From NCBI GenBank assembly GCA_964501945.1, contig CAZCTY010000021.1:1-16775 (forward strand): 16,775 nt of DNA. The letters are read 5' to 3'. A program made the translations under genes and the position numbers. Shown one piece after another: positions 1 through 6,126 of this stretch (positions are counted from its first letter, which is position 1; every line of letters starts with the position of its first letter). Under the pieces are notes generated by a model. It worked only from the letters and a program-made list of their open reading frames with translations. It made no database searches and was not told where the DNA came from. The stretch comes from 21-14-0-10-32-9 sp964501945. Lineage in GTDB: Archaea > Nanobdellota > Nanobdellia > Woesearchaeales > 21-14-0-10-32-9.

Positions 1-9
1 TTTGTGCAT
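1..9 (-). CDS. Possible 5' end of a gene leaving the window
   Basis: An ATG on the minus strand (CAT at 7-9) begins a reading frame M-H-K that immediately leaves the window. The only support is a TATA-like element at 33-40 on the same strand, whose centre lies 27 bp before this ATG, the spacing seen for the leaderless genes elsewhere in this window. Only three codons are visible, so no function can be given and the call is tentative. Confidence 0.3.
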
Positions 10-32
10 TGTTACTTAATCATCTATTCTTG

Positions 33-40
33 TATATAAA
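33..40 (-). promoter_or_regulatory. TATA box, minus strand
   Basis: Read on the minus strand this is TTTATATA. Its centre is 27 bp upstream of the ATG at position 9, which would give a leaderless transcript leaving the window. It could also be a chance AT-rich match. Confidence 0.35.
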
Positions 41-82
41 TGTTTTGTTTAAGTTATTTTTTATTTTTATTTTTGAAAAGCT

Positions 83-90
83 TTTTATAT
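83..90 (+). promoter_or_regulatory. TATA box of the small membrane protein gene
   Basis: TTTTATAT centred about 29 bp upstream of the ATG at 116, with an A-rich BRE-like stretch (GAAAAG) just before it. This geometry predicts transcription starting at or within a few bases of the start codon, so a leaderless message. Confidence 0.55.
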
Positions 91-115
91 TAGTGTGTTT
101 ATATCTTTTCTTAAA

Positions 116-259
116 ATGAGTGATTTTAAAGGTCAAATAAATGATGTCTTGGATAGGGTTAAAGACTATTTTAGTTCTCTAAATCAGCTTGAGTTAATTG
201 CTTGGGGCGTTATTGGTTTGGGTTTTATTCTTGTTATTGTCGGCATCATCATTATGTAA
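116..259 (+). CDS. Small tail-anchored membrane protein, 47 aa
   Basis: An ATG-to-TAA frame of 47 residues. Residues 1-24 are polar and amphipathic (starts MSDFKGQINDVLDRVKDYF); residues 26-47 are one hydrophobic helix (LIAWGVIGLGFILVIVGIIIM region) that ends at the stop, so the protein is probably anchored by its C-terminus with the N-terminal helix in the cytoplasm. I do not recognise a family. There is no class III signal peptide (no basic-Gly cleavage site before the hydrophobic stretch), so it is not an obvious pilin. A TATA box at 83-90 gives it its own leaderless promoter. It converges with the last gene of the secretion operon and the two coding regions overlap by 8 bp, so any functional link to that machine is only positional. 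Confidence 0.7.
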   Translation: MSDFKGQINDVLDRVKDYFSSLNQLELIAWGVIGLGFILVIVGIIIM

Positions 260-1280
260 ATGGTAAGAACGCGCTAAATATTCCTAGGAAGAAAAAGTAT
301 AGTGCTATTGATACTACTAAAAAGAGTGGGACGTATTTTATTCCTGATTTTATATTTCCGTTTTGTATTATTGATAATATCATTGATGCAAATACTGATA
401 TAACTGATAGTGCGAGTACGGAGAATATTTGAAAATCTTCTATGTCTATTTCTATTTCTTGTAGTGCCGCAAATGGAGTATTTGCCATTGCTGCTGCGCC
501 TGATGCTGGAGCTATTGATGCTGAGACGCTTATTAAAATGTTTAGTAAGTTGAGTGCTAGTGAAAATAATAGCGGGCTTATCACTGTGACTATTGCGCCT
601 ATAAATATGGAGAACATTAATGTATTTGCTGCCATTTCTTCTTTTAGCATTTTTGTTTTTCTAAGTGTCTCTATTGTCTCATCCAATACTGACGCTATTT
701 CTCCCCCACTATCTATTTGTCCTGTTATGAGGTCCATTGTTCTCTTTATTGATGGTGAGTCGTATTTTTCTGCAAATTCTTGTAATGCTTCTTTTAATTC
801 TGTGCCCGTCATTACTTTTTTTGATACTGAGCCCATTTCTTCTGCGAGCACTCCAAATTCTGGTTTTATTGCAAACCATAGTGATTTTTCAAATGATAGT
901 CCTCCTTTGAGGTTTGTTGATACTAGCACTAAGTAATCTGGTAGTATAGAATCCATTTCTTTTACTCTTGAAAATATTTTTAAATTTAGGTAAAAGTATA
1001 TCGCGCCCATCGCTGTTAGGCTTAGTATTATTGCTGTTATTGCCCAAAATAAGAATACTAGTATTCCTACGCTTAATGGGTGCAAGTGGTTTACTGCACC
1101 ATATATGTTAAATCCTATGTATAGTGCTGCTACTATTGCGAGAATTACGTAAAATAGGAATCCGAAAAATTTGTATGGTATTGTGTGTATTCCTGCTTTT
1201 GCATAGTACACTCTAAGGCCTGCCCTAAACCTTTTGGGCACTATTGCTTTTCCTATTTGTTCTAAAAAGTTTTGTTTCAT
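252..1280 (-). CDS. T2SSF/TadC-type inner-membrane platform protein
   Basis: A 342-residue polytopic protein of the type II secretion F (GspF/TadC/FlaJ) family, the inner-membrane platform on which the secretion ATPase acts during assembly of archaeal type IV pilus-like filaments. Two hydrophobic segments lie at about residues 37-62 and 70-100. A cytoplasmic helical T2SSF domain follows (about 108-220), containing the family's LPDYLVLVSTNLKGG-like start and a GTELKEAL/ DSGGEIASVL repeat-like core. Three more membrane segments lie at about 223-250, 286-308 and 316-340. It is last in the operon, 4 bp after the gene for a second, shorter T2SSF protein, so the pair probably forms a hetero-oligomeric platform as TadB/TadC do. 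The ATG has no Shine-Dalgarno sequence. Family assignment is firm; the filament or substrate served is unknown. Confidence 0.88.
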   Translation of the reverse strand: MKQNFLEQIGKAIVPKRFRAGLRVYYAKAGIHTIPYKFFGFLFYVILAIVAALYIGFNIYGAVNHLHPLSVGILVFLFWAITAIILSLTAMGAIYFYLNLKIFSRVKEMDSILPDYLVLVSTNLKGGLSFEKSLWFAIKPEFGVLAEEMGSVSKKVMTGTELKEALQEFAEKYDSPSIKRTMDLITGQIDSGGEIASVLDETIETLRKTKMLKEEMAANTLMFSIFIGAIVTVISPLLFSLALNLLNILISVSASIAPASGAAAMANTPFAALQEIEIDIEDFQIFSVLALSVISVFASMILSIIQNGNIKSGIKYVPLFLVVSIALYFFFLGIFSAFLPFT

Positions 1281-1284
1281 TTTT

Positions 1285-2094
1285 TCATATATTTATATTT
1301 GGTCTTATTGATTTATATGTTACTAGGAACAATAATTGTAGTAGCATTAGGAAAAATAATATTATCATAAATCCCGTCATGTCTACATTTATATTTGCAA
1401 GGCTTGCTATAACTATTGCAATTGTAAGTCCTATACTTGGTAGCACTACTGCTAGGAGCATGTAAAATAGTGTTACGCTGTTTAGTTTTTTTCCGTATCT
1501 GTTTATCTCGATTAATTGTGCTTCGGCTATTTCGTTTAGTGTTGCATCTAAAAATTCTGTTACATCTATTCCTATTTTTAGTGCGTTGTTTATTTGGAAT
1601 AGTATTTTTTTAAACTTTTCTGATGGGCTGTATTCTGTTGCCTCATCTAGTGCTTCTTCTATTGATTTTCCTAGTTGTATTTCTTTTACTATTTCTTCAA
1701 AGTATGTTTTTCCCACACCGTAGCTTTTTGATGCGTCTATTAGTGAATTTATTAGTGGTTGTCCACTGTTTAGTTTTACTAGCAAATATTTTCCTGCAAA
1801 TAATACATCTTTGTCTAGTTCTTTTTTTCTCTTTAATATCTTTGATTTTATTCCCAGAATGTTAAAGTCTATAAATATTTTAAAATATATTAAAAAAAGT
1901 GCGGGTATTAATATTAAAGGTATTCCTATTCGCTCAGCTACAAAAAAGGTTAGTAATGAAAAGCCTATACTCATTGTTAAGGCTTTTTGTACTGATTCTT
2001 TTACGAATTGCTTTGGCGTTTTATTTAGTTTAGCCATTTTTAGTTGCTTTTTTAAAAGCGGTTTTTTGTTTGCAATTCTTGTGTATATGTCCAT
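1285..2094 (-). CDS. T2SSF/TadB-type inner-membrane platform protein
   Basis: A 269-residue protein with the same general plan as the gene after it: a basic cytoplasmic N-terminus (about 1-37), two adjoining membrane segments (about 40-75), a cytoplasmic T2SSF helical domain (about 80-200, with the motif KYLLVKLNSGQPLINSLIDA) and two C-terminal membrane helices (about 205-232 and 238-262). It is known in TadB/TadC and FlaJ systems that this domain contacts the secretion ATPase. The gene sits 4 bp after the ATPase gene and 4 bp before the longer T2SSF gene, so translational coupling is likely; no Shine-Dalgarno is seen. It is shorter than FlaJ (usually over 500 residues), fitting the split TadB + TadC arrangement. 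Confidence 0.88.
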   Translation of the reverse strand: MDIYTRIANKKPLLKKQLKMAKLNKTPKQFVKESVQKALTMSIGFSLLTFFVAERIGIPLILIPALFLIYFKIFIDFNILGIKSKILKRKKELDKDVLFAGKYLLVKLNSGQPLINSLIDASKSYGVGKTYFEEIVKEIQLGKSIEEALDEATEYSPSEKFKKILFQINNALKIGIDVTEFLDATLNEIAEAQLIEINRYGKKLNSVTLFYMLLAVVLPSIGLTIAIVIASLANINVDMTGFMIILFFLMLLQLLFLVTYKSIRPNINI

Positions 2095-2098
2095 TTTA

Positions 2099-3553
2099 TT
2101 ATTTTTTTATTTTTAATTTTCCTGTATAATAATCTGCCATGAATTTCCCTATTTTTTCTATTGATGATAATTGTTTTTTTACAAGCCACTTTAGTATTTT
2201 TTCTTTTGTCTTTAGATCTTCGTGTATTTGTTTTCTTGTCATTCCTGTGTATAGTGATATTGTATTGAAAACTTCTTGTGATTCTTCTACTTTTTCTAAT
2301 TTATTTCTTTGTGCGTTGTGTTGCATTAGTAATCTGTAGTTTCCTTTTTTTGTAATTTCTGCTATTTGTATTGTTTTTCTCTCACTCGTTCTTCTATTTC
2401 TGTTTTGCACTAGTATTAATGAGAGTGATGATATCATTTCTTTTGGTATATCTATTGGTGGGTTTGTTAATCTTGTTATTGTCTCATCTGCGTTGTTTGC
2501 GTGTATTGTTCCATATACTGAGTGTCCTGTGTGCATTGCTTCTAGCAATACTTGAGCTTCTTCTTTTCGTCTTATCTCTCCGACAAGTATTCTATCAGGT
2601 CTCATCCTCAAGCTGTTTACTAGTAAGTCAAGCATTGTTATTCCTCCTTTTCCTTCTGGGTTTGGGAGTCTTGTTTCTAATGGTATCCAGTGCAAGTTAT
2701 TTGATAGTTTTAGTTCTCTTGTATCTTCTATGCTTATGATTCTTTGGTTTGGCGCGAGGAAATTACTTAGACCGTTAAGCATGCTTGTCTTTCCCGAGCC
2801 TGTCCCTCCTGCTATTAATATTGATAATTCATTTTGTATTGCGAGCCATATTAATGCTGCTCCTTCAGCTGTTATTGTTCCTGATTCTATGAATTTTATT
2901 ATTGTCCACGGGTCTTCTGCGAATTTTCTTATTGTTATTGTGTTTCCTTTTGTTGAGATCGGTGTGAGTGTAGCATTTACCCTATCTCCTGTTTTTAGGT
3001 GCGCATCCATCAGCGGATTAAGGTTAGTTATCTCTTTATTTACATCTCTTCCAATCATTGTTGCGTAGTGTCTTATTCTAGCTTCTGTGTGTATTACTAT
3101 GTTTGTTTGTAACCATCCGTGTTTTTTGTGGTATACTGATACTGGTTCTGTGTGGTTGTTTATTACTATCTCTTCTAGGTATTTGTCTTTTAGGAGCATG
3201 TCTATTTTTCCTAGTCCGAGGTTTTCTTCTAGTAAATAGTTTATTAGCATATCTTTTGTTTTTTTATCTGATTTTGGAAAGTATTTATCTATTAATTTTG
3301 AGATAGTTGATACGAATTTTACTCTCAGATCGTCTATGTTTTCTTTGCTGCTTCTCTCAAGTTCTGAGTAGTCTAGTGTTGATACGAATTCTTCTCTTAA
3401 TTTTTCTAGTATTATCTTCGTTGTTGGTGATATGTTAAGTATTGAAATTGAGTAGATTGGTACATATTTATCTTCTAGTTCAAATATTTCTATTTCTACA
3501 TCTATTCCGTTACTGTTTATTTTGTATTTGTCAATTACTCTTTTTGCTTTCAT
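2099..3553 (-). CDS. Type II/IV secretion (VirB11/TadA-like) ATPase
   Basis: A 484-residue cytoplasmic hexameric motor ATPase of the GspE/TadA/FlaI superfamily. Visible motifs, in order: Walker A GGTGSGKT (residues 249-256), Asp box ISIEDTREL (273-281), Walker B RILVGEIR (321-328) and His box HTGHSVYGTIHANNADET (341-358). Residues 1-110 form a divergent N-terminal region, and about 110-210 the PAS-like N-domain common to VirB11-type ATPases (EIVINN, DRVNATL). It should energise filament extension or retraction through the two membrane proteins encoded next. The start overlaps the preceding coiled-coil gene by 23 bp and is preceded by a strong GGAGGATC Shine-Dalgarno, which supports the chosen ATG. 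All catalytic motifs look intact. Archaellum versus pilus versus secretion cannot be decided, but absence of archaellum fla genes favours a pilus-like system. Confidence 0.95.
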   Translation of the reverse strand: MKAKRVIDKYKINSNGIDVEIEIFELEDKYVPIYSISILNISPTTKIILEKLREEFVSTLDYSELERSSKENIDDLRVKFVSTISKLIDKYFPKSDKKTKDMLINYLLEENLGLGKIDMLLKDKYLEEIVINNHTEPVSVYHKKHGWLQTNIVIHTEARIRHYATMIGRDVNKEITNLNPLMDAHLKTGDRVNATLTPISTKGNTITIRKFAEDPWTIIKFIESGTITAEGAALIWLAIQNELSILIAGGTGSGKTSMLNGLSNFLAPNQRIISIEDTRELKLSNNLHWIPLETRLPNPEGKGGITMLDLLVNSLRMRPDRILVGEIRRKEEAQVLLEAMHTGHSVYGTIHANNADETITRLTNPPIDIPKEMISSLSLILVQNRNRRTSERKTIQIAEITKKGNYRLLMQHNAQRNKLEKVEESQEVFNTISLYTGMTRKQIHEDLKTKEKILKWLVKKQLSSIEKIGKFMADYYTGKLKIKK

Positions 3554-4472
3554 TAGGATCCTCCTCTTTTTTTGGTTCCTGGTTTATTTTTTTTGAGAAT
3601 TCTATTTTCTTTATTAGAGATTTTGTTATATCTTCCAGGCTTTGTTTTATATTTTTGTATTGGTTTGGTATTAGGCTTATTTTGTGTTTTAAGTCTAATA
3701 TATTCATTTTTGCTTTTTTATATTCTTGATTTTGTATTTGTGTTTGTATTTGTTGTATTTGTTCTTTTACATCTTCTATTTTTAACTTCTTTCTTGATTT
3801 TTCTTTTGTTTTATTTTTTTGTTCTTTATTTTTTATTAATTGTTTTTTTAATTTTTTTATGCTCATAAATAATGCTAATAAATCGTTGTATAGTTCTTTT
3901 TTATCTTCTATGAATCTTGTTGGATATTGTTCGAATCTTTTTTTGAATTCTCTGTAGTATATCATTGCTTTTTTCAAATCTTGTTTTCGTATTGCTATGA
4001 ATATGTGTTTATTTATATTTTTCATTTGTTTTGATAGTTCATTTGCTAGATTTTCTTCTTCTTGAAGTCTTTGTTTTTTCTCTTTTTCTTTTTCTTTTTC
4101 TTGTTCTTCAAATACTGTTATATTATCAATTATTCCGCTTTTTAGTTCTTGTGATTTTTCTATTAAGTCTATATTATTTCTAAGTTCGCTTGGTTCTTCG
4201 TTTTTTTGAAGGTATGTTTTTATTTTTTTTACTATACCTATTATTCTGTTAAAGTAAATTTCTTTGTATACATCATTTTTTGATGTTCTGTTGTATCTCT
4301 CTATTATTTCTTTTAGTATTTCGTTTGCTTTTTTTGTATTTTTTTCTTTTAGTGCTTCCTCTATTTGTGTTATTTCTGTTTGTTTTTCTGCACCCGTTGC
4401 TTTTTTATCTAGAAATTCTATCATGTCTTGTTCGTAGTATTTTTCTAGTTCCGCTTCGTTATTTTGTGTCAT
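3531..4472 (-). CDS. Lys/Glu-rich coiled-coil protein of the secretion operon
   Basis: A 313-residue soluble protein, very rich in Lys, Glu and Gln, without signal peptide or membrane segment. Most of it should be alpha-helical; residues about 118-145 (EEQEKEKEKEKKQRLQEEE) form an uninterrupted charged helix. Two stretches, around residues 36-90 and 150-205, look like paired helices with TPR-like spacing (KKANEILKEIIERYN; KKAMIYYREFKKRFEQYP), and a third similar stretch follows near 245-275 (KKAKMNILDLKHK). I do not recognise a named family. It overlaps the winged-helix gene before it by 4 bp and the ATPase gene after it by 23 bp, so its product is probably made with, and may scaffold, the cytoplasmic face of the motor. 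No enzymatic motif is visible. Confidence 0.8.
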   Translation of the reverse strand: MTQNNEAELEKYYEQDMIEFLDKKATGAEKQTEITQIEEALKEKNTKKANEILKEIIERYNRTSKNDVYKEIYFNRIIGIVKKIKTYLQKNEEPSELRNNIDLIEKSQELKSGIIDNITVFEEQEKEKEKEKKQRLQEEENLANELSKQMKNINKHIFIAIRKQDLKKAMIYYREFKKRFEQYPTRFIEDKKELYNDLLALFMSIKKLKKQLIKNKEQKNKTKEKSRKKLKIEDVKEQIQQIQTQIQNQEYKKAKMNILDLKHKISLIPNQYKNIKQSLEDITKSLIKKIEFSKKINQEPKKEEDPNESKKSN

Positions 4473-4900
4473 AGTTCTGATGCCTTTTCTTTATATTCTT
4501 CCCAGAGCTCTTCTATGTTTTTAAGGTTTCTTTTTTCTGCTTCAAGGAAGAAAAAGTGTTTTTTTTGTTCTAGTTTTTCTAGTACGTGTTGTTTCCATGC
4601 AAACTCTGATTGTCCTTTCTCTTTTGCTGCGTGGTCTTTAAATCGTTGTTTATATTTTTCATATTCATCATTTGTTAATTCTTGTGTATCTGAGTCTTGT
4701 TCTATGTATTGGATTATTGGTTTTGTAAAGTCATATTCCATTGTAACTATTTTTTCTTCGACTAAAAAGTCCACCCAATTTTGTACTACATCTTCATCTG
4801 TGTTTAGTTCTTTTGCTAGTTGTGTGAGTGGTATTTTCTTTTTTATTTTTAGAATTTCAATTAGTCTATCTACATCTGTTTGTATAACATCCTCACCCAT
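4469..4900 (-). CDS. Winged-helix protein, first gene of secretion operon
   Basis: A 143-residue protein. Residues about 8-60 look like a winged helix-turn-helix (IEILKIKKKIPLTQLAKEL, then NTDEDVVQNWVDFLVEEKIV as recognition helix and wing); residues about 75-143 are a charged helical tail that could dimerise or bind the coiled-coil protein encoded next. Winged-helix proteins are a recurrent component of archaeal type IV pilus loci, so it may regulate the operon or act as a structural adaptor. It is preceded by GAGGAT about 9 bases before the ATG and by a TATA element at 4942-4952, implying a leader of about 20 nt. A large inverted repeat covers the promoter, a plausible site for autoregulation. 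Function beyond the fold is inferred. Confidence 0.75.
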   Translation of the reverse strand: MGEDVIQTDVDRLIEILKIKKKIPLTQLAKELNTDEDVVQNWVDFLVEEKIVTMEYDFTKPIIQYIEQDSDTQELTNDEYEKYKQRFKDHAAKEKGQSEFAWKQHVLEKLEQKKHFFFLEAEKRNLKNIEELWEEYKEKASEL

Positions 4901-4941
4901 ATTTTTTAATCCTCTTTTTTTATGTTATTCTTTGTGAAGTG

Positions 4942-4952
4942 TATATATTTAA
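4942..4952 (-). promoter_or_regulatory. TATA box of the secretion operon
   Basis: Read on minus, TTTAAATATAT; its centre is about 47 bp before the ATG at 4900, giving a short 5' leader of about 20 nt that carries the GAGGAT ribosome-binding sequence. Confidence 0.5.
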
Positions 4953-4998
4953 AGCTTTCTAAATATTTTTATTTAAAAATAGAAAGTTTTTTAAATAT
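4945..4998. promoter_or_regulatory. Inverted repeat spanning two divergent promoters
   Basis: A nested inverted repeat: outer arms ATATTTAA (4945-4952) and TTAAATAT (4991-4998), middle arms CTTTCT (4955-4960) and AGAAAG (4981-4986), inner arms ATTTTT and AAAAAT around 4965-4979. The outer arms are themselves the TATA elements of the leftward operon and of the rightward ncRNA candidate. Such symmetry fits a shared operator or simply two back-to-back promoters; the middle CTTTCT/AGAAAG arms are not explained by TATA sequence alone. Confidence 0.5.
4989..4998 (+). promoter_or_regulatory. TATA box of candidate small RNA
   Basis: TTTTAAATAT-type element (TTTTTTAAATAT ending at 4998) facing right; a start 25-28 bp downstream would fall at about 5019-5024, just before the GC-rich segment. 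Confidence 0.45.
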
Positions 4999-5020
4999 GT
5001 TATGGTACTATATAGGTTTG

Positions 5021-5095
5021 GTTAGTAGGAAGGGCCCCCGATGATTTGAAGGGGAGGGTGGTTAGAATTCGCCGGGAGCCCTTTGAATTTTATTT
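5021..5095 (+). ncRNA. Candidate structured small RNA, about 75 nt
   Basis: A GC-rich island in an otherwise AT-rich region with no reading frame of note. Foldings visible by eye: AAGGGC (5030-5035) pairs with GCCCTT (5078-5083); this stem can be extended through a C/A mismatch by CCCG (5037-5040) with CGGG (5073-5076), or instead the inside can form two hairpins, CCCC/GGGG (5036-5039/5051-5054) with loop GATGATTTGAA, and GGTG/CGCC (5057-5060/5070-5073). The GATGA...GA loop resembles a kink-turn/K-loop as bound by L7Ae, so an H/ACA- or C/D-like guide is conceivable, but no ACA or CTGA box is convincing. A TATA element lies 25-30 bp before it and a T-tract follows. No downstream gene on this strand, so it is not a leader. 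Class unknown. Confidence 0.5.
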
Positions 5096-5100
5096 TTTTT
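5085..5100 (+). terminator. T-tract terminator of the candidate small RNA
   Basis: GAATTTTATTTTTTTT directly after the closing stem; archaeal RNA polymerase terminates at such U-tracts. It overlaps the 3' end of the convergent gene ending at 5090. Confidence 0.45.
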
Positions 5101-5515
5101 GTTCTTTAATTGTGAACGGTTTTGGTGGTTTTCTCAGTTCTTGTAGCCACATCAAGCCAACTTTCATCATATTTTTGTTGAGTTTTTCGCTTAGTTTGTA
5201 TGTTTTTTTGTATAAGTCGTAATCTATCATACCCATTGTTTTCATTGGTGTAAGTATTCTGTCGTAAAATTGTCTTTTATTGTATGATATGCTTACTGCT
5301 TTGTTTTTTAGTAGAGGGGATTTGTCTTTTGACTCTAATACTATTCCGTCGTGTAGAGATGTTGCAAACATACTCATTTCGGTTTTGCCCATCTCTCCTC
5401 CTCTCATTTTCATCTCTTCTAATAACATATTTGCCACTATTACTTGTTGACTCGTCGAAAATATGATTTCGAAAATGTTCTCTGGCATGTTGTATTGATC
5501 AAATAATATTACCAT
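5090..5515 (-). CDS. Predicted winged-helix-like small protein
   Basis: A 141-residue soluble protein that I do not recognise as a named family. The C-terminal half (about 80-130) has a helix - helix - short strand pattern typical of a winged helix (KRQFYDRILTPMKTMGMIDY, then KKTYKLSEKLNK), and the N-terminal half starts with two helices and a GGEMGKTEMSMF turn; a DNA-binding regulator is therefore likely but unproven. The ATG at 5515 lies 28 bp after a TATA box centred at 5543, so the message would be leaderless; an internal ATG at 5488 (MPENIF) is an alternative start. Palindromic elements upstream would fit self-regulation. It stands alone, convergent with the ncRNA candidate. Confidence 0.6.
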   Translation of the reverse strand: MVILFDQYNMPENIFEIIFSTSQQVIVANMLLEEMKMRGGEMGKTEMSMFATSLHDGIVLESKDKSPLLKNKAVSISYNKRQFYDRILTPMKTMGMIDYDLYKKTYKLSEKLNKNMMKVGLMWLQELRKPPKPFTIKEQKK

Positions 5516-5521
5516 AATTTA

Positions 5522-5531
5522 GTTATATAAC
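5522..5531. promoter_or_regulatory. Palindrome between TATA box and start codon
   Basis: GTTATATAAC is a perfect 10-bp palindrome lying between the TATA box and the ATG at 5515, the usual place for an archaeal repressor site. It could also act as a second TATA element for the internal start at 5488. Confidence 0.35.
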
Positions 5532-5538
5532 ACAACTG

Positions 5539-5548
5539 ATATATAAAT
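5539..5548 (-). promoter_or_regulatory. TATA box of the winged-helix-like gene
   Basis: Minus-strand TTTATATATC, centred 28 bp before the ATG at 5515; predicts a leaderless transcript. Confidence 0.55.
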
Positions 5549-5558
5549 GTTTCGCTTT

Positions 5559-5576
5559 GTATACATTTTAGTATAC
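5559..5576. promoter_or_regulatory. Two GTATAC sites upstream of the TATA box
   Basis: GTATAC occurs at 5559-5564 and 5571-5576, 12 bp centre to centre (just over one helical turn), immediately upstream of the promoter of the gene starting at 5515. The spacing suits a dimeric regulator; given the AT-rich context, chance is possible. Confidence 0.35.
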
Positions 5577-5589
5577 TGGTTGGGTTTTG

Positions 5590-6126
5590 TTACTTGTGTT
5601 TTTTGACAAAATTATTTAAGAAAAAATCCCTTATATAAACCCCGAATTTCCCAGATTTTTCAGGATGTCCTTGAATACCAAGAAAAGGTTTTTCTTTATG
5701 GACAACCAACTCTATTATTTTACCTGTTTTTTCTAAAACTTCATAACAAGAAGGTGCATCCTCTATAAACCAAGAATGTGATTGATATAATTTTCCTTTT
5801 GTTCCAAAAAAATTCAATTCAAAAAACCCTTCACGAAGTCTGCCCAAAGGAGGTAATTTAGATCCCTCTGCAACACACAATATTTCAAAACCCAAGCAAA
5901 TTCCAATAACGGGCTTATTAGTTTTTTTTAAGAATATTTTTTCCTCAACCAAATCTTCTCGCCCAGAAATGTTTATAGGACCGCCAGATAAAACAACATA
6001 ATCATATTCGTAAAGAACATCTATACCCTCCTCTAAATCCTTGTAATGTATTACGTCACAGTTTTCAAATAATTTTTTCAAGTCATCTATAAATGAAGAA
6101 TCATGATTTATAATTATGCCTTTCAT
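5590..6126 (-). CDS. Class I glutamine amidotransferase (GATase)
   Basis: A 178-residue stand-alone class I glutamine amidotransferase domain, related to the GuaA/TrpG GATase group, which hydrolyses glutamine and passes ammonia to a partner. Visible: oxyanion strand VVLSGGP (44-50), nucleophile elbow GICLG (75-79, Cys77), a SHSW segment (116-119) where GuaA-type enzymes have SHSD, and GHPEKSG (153-159) with catalytic His154 and Glu156, so the triad looks intact. The ATG at 6126 is preferred over an upstream in-frame codon at 6165 because homology begins at MKGIIIN. The start overlaps the ATP-grasp gene by 26 bp, indicating co-translation and a joint pathway: probably amidation or an ammonia-using ligation. 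No synthetase domain of GMP, CTP or carbamoyl-phosphate type is attached, so the acceptor is unknown. Confidence 0.85.
   Translation of the reverse strand: MKGIIINHDSSFIDDLKKLFENCDVIHYKDLEEGIDVLYEYDYVVLSGGPINISGREDLVEEKIFLKKTNKPVIGICLGFEILCVAEGSKLPPLGRLREGFFELNFFGTKGKLYQSHSWFIEDAPSCYEVLEKTGKIIELVVHKEKPFLGIQGHPEKSGKFGVYIRDFFLNNFVKKHK

Noticed and set aside
116..259. Small membrane protein as the missing pilin
   Set aside because: No class III signal peptide; the hydrophobic helix is at the C-terminus, not behind a short basic N-terminal leader.
442..936. Plus-strand 164-codon frame antisense to the T2SSF gene
   Set aside because: Shadow of a well-supported membrane protein gene on the other strand; no family resemblance, Ser/Ile-rich.
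5030..5083. tRNA gene, on either strand
   Set aside because: The minus strand has a T-arm-like TTCAAATC, but there is no 7-nt T loop, no anticodon arm and no D arm; the segment is too short for a tRNA cloverleaf.
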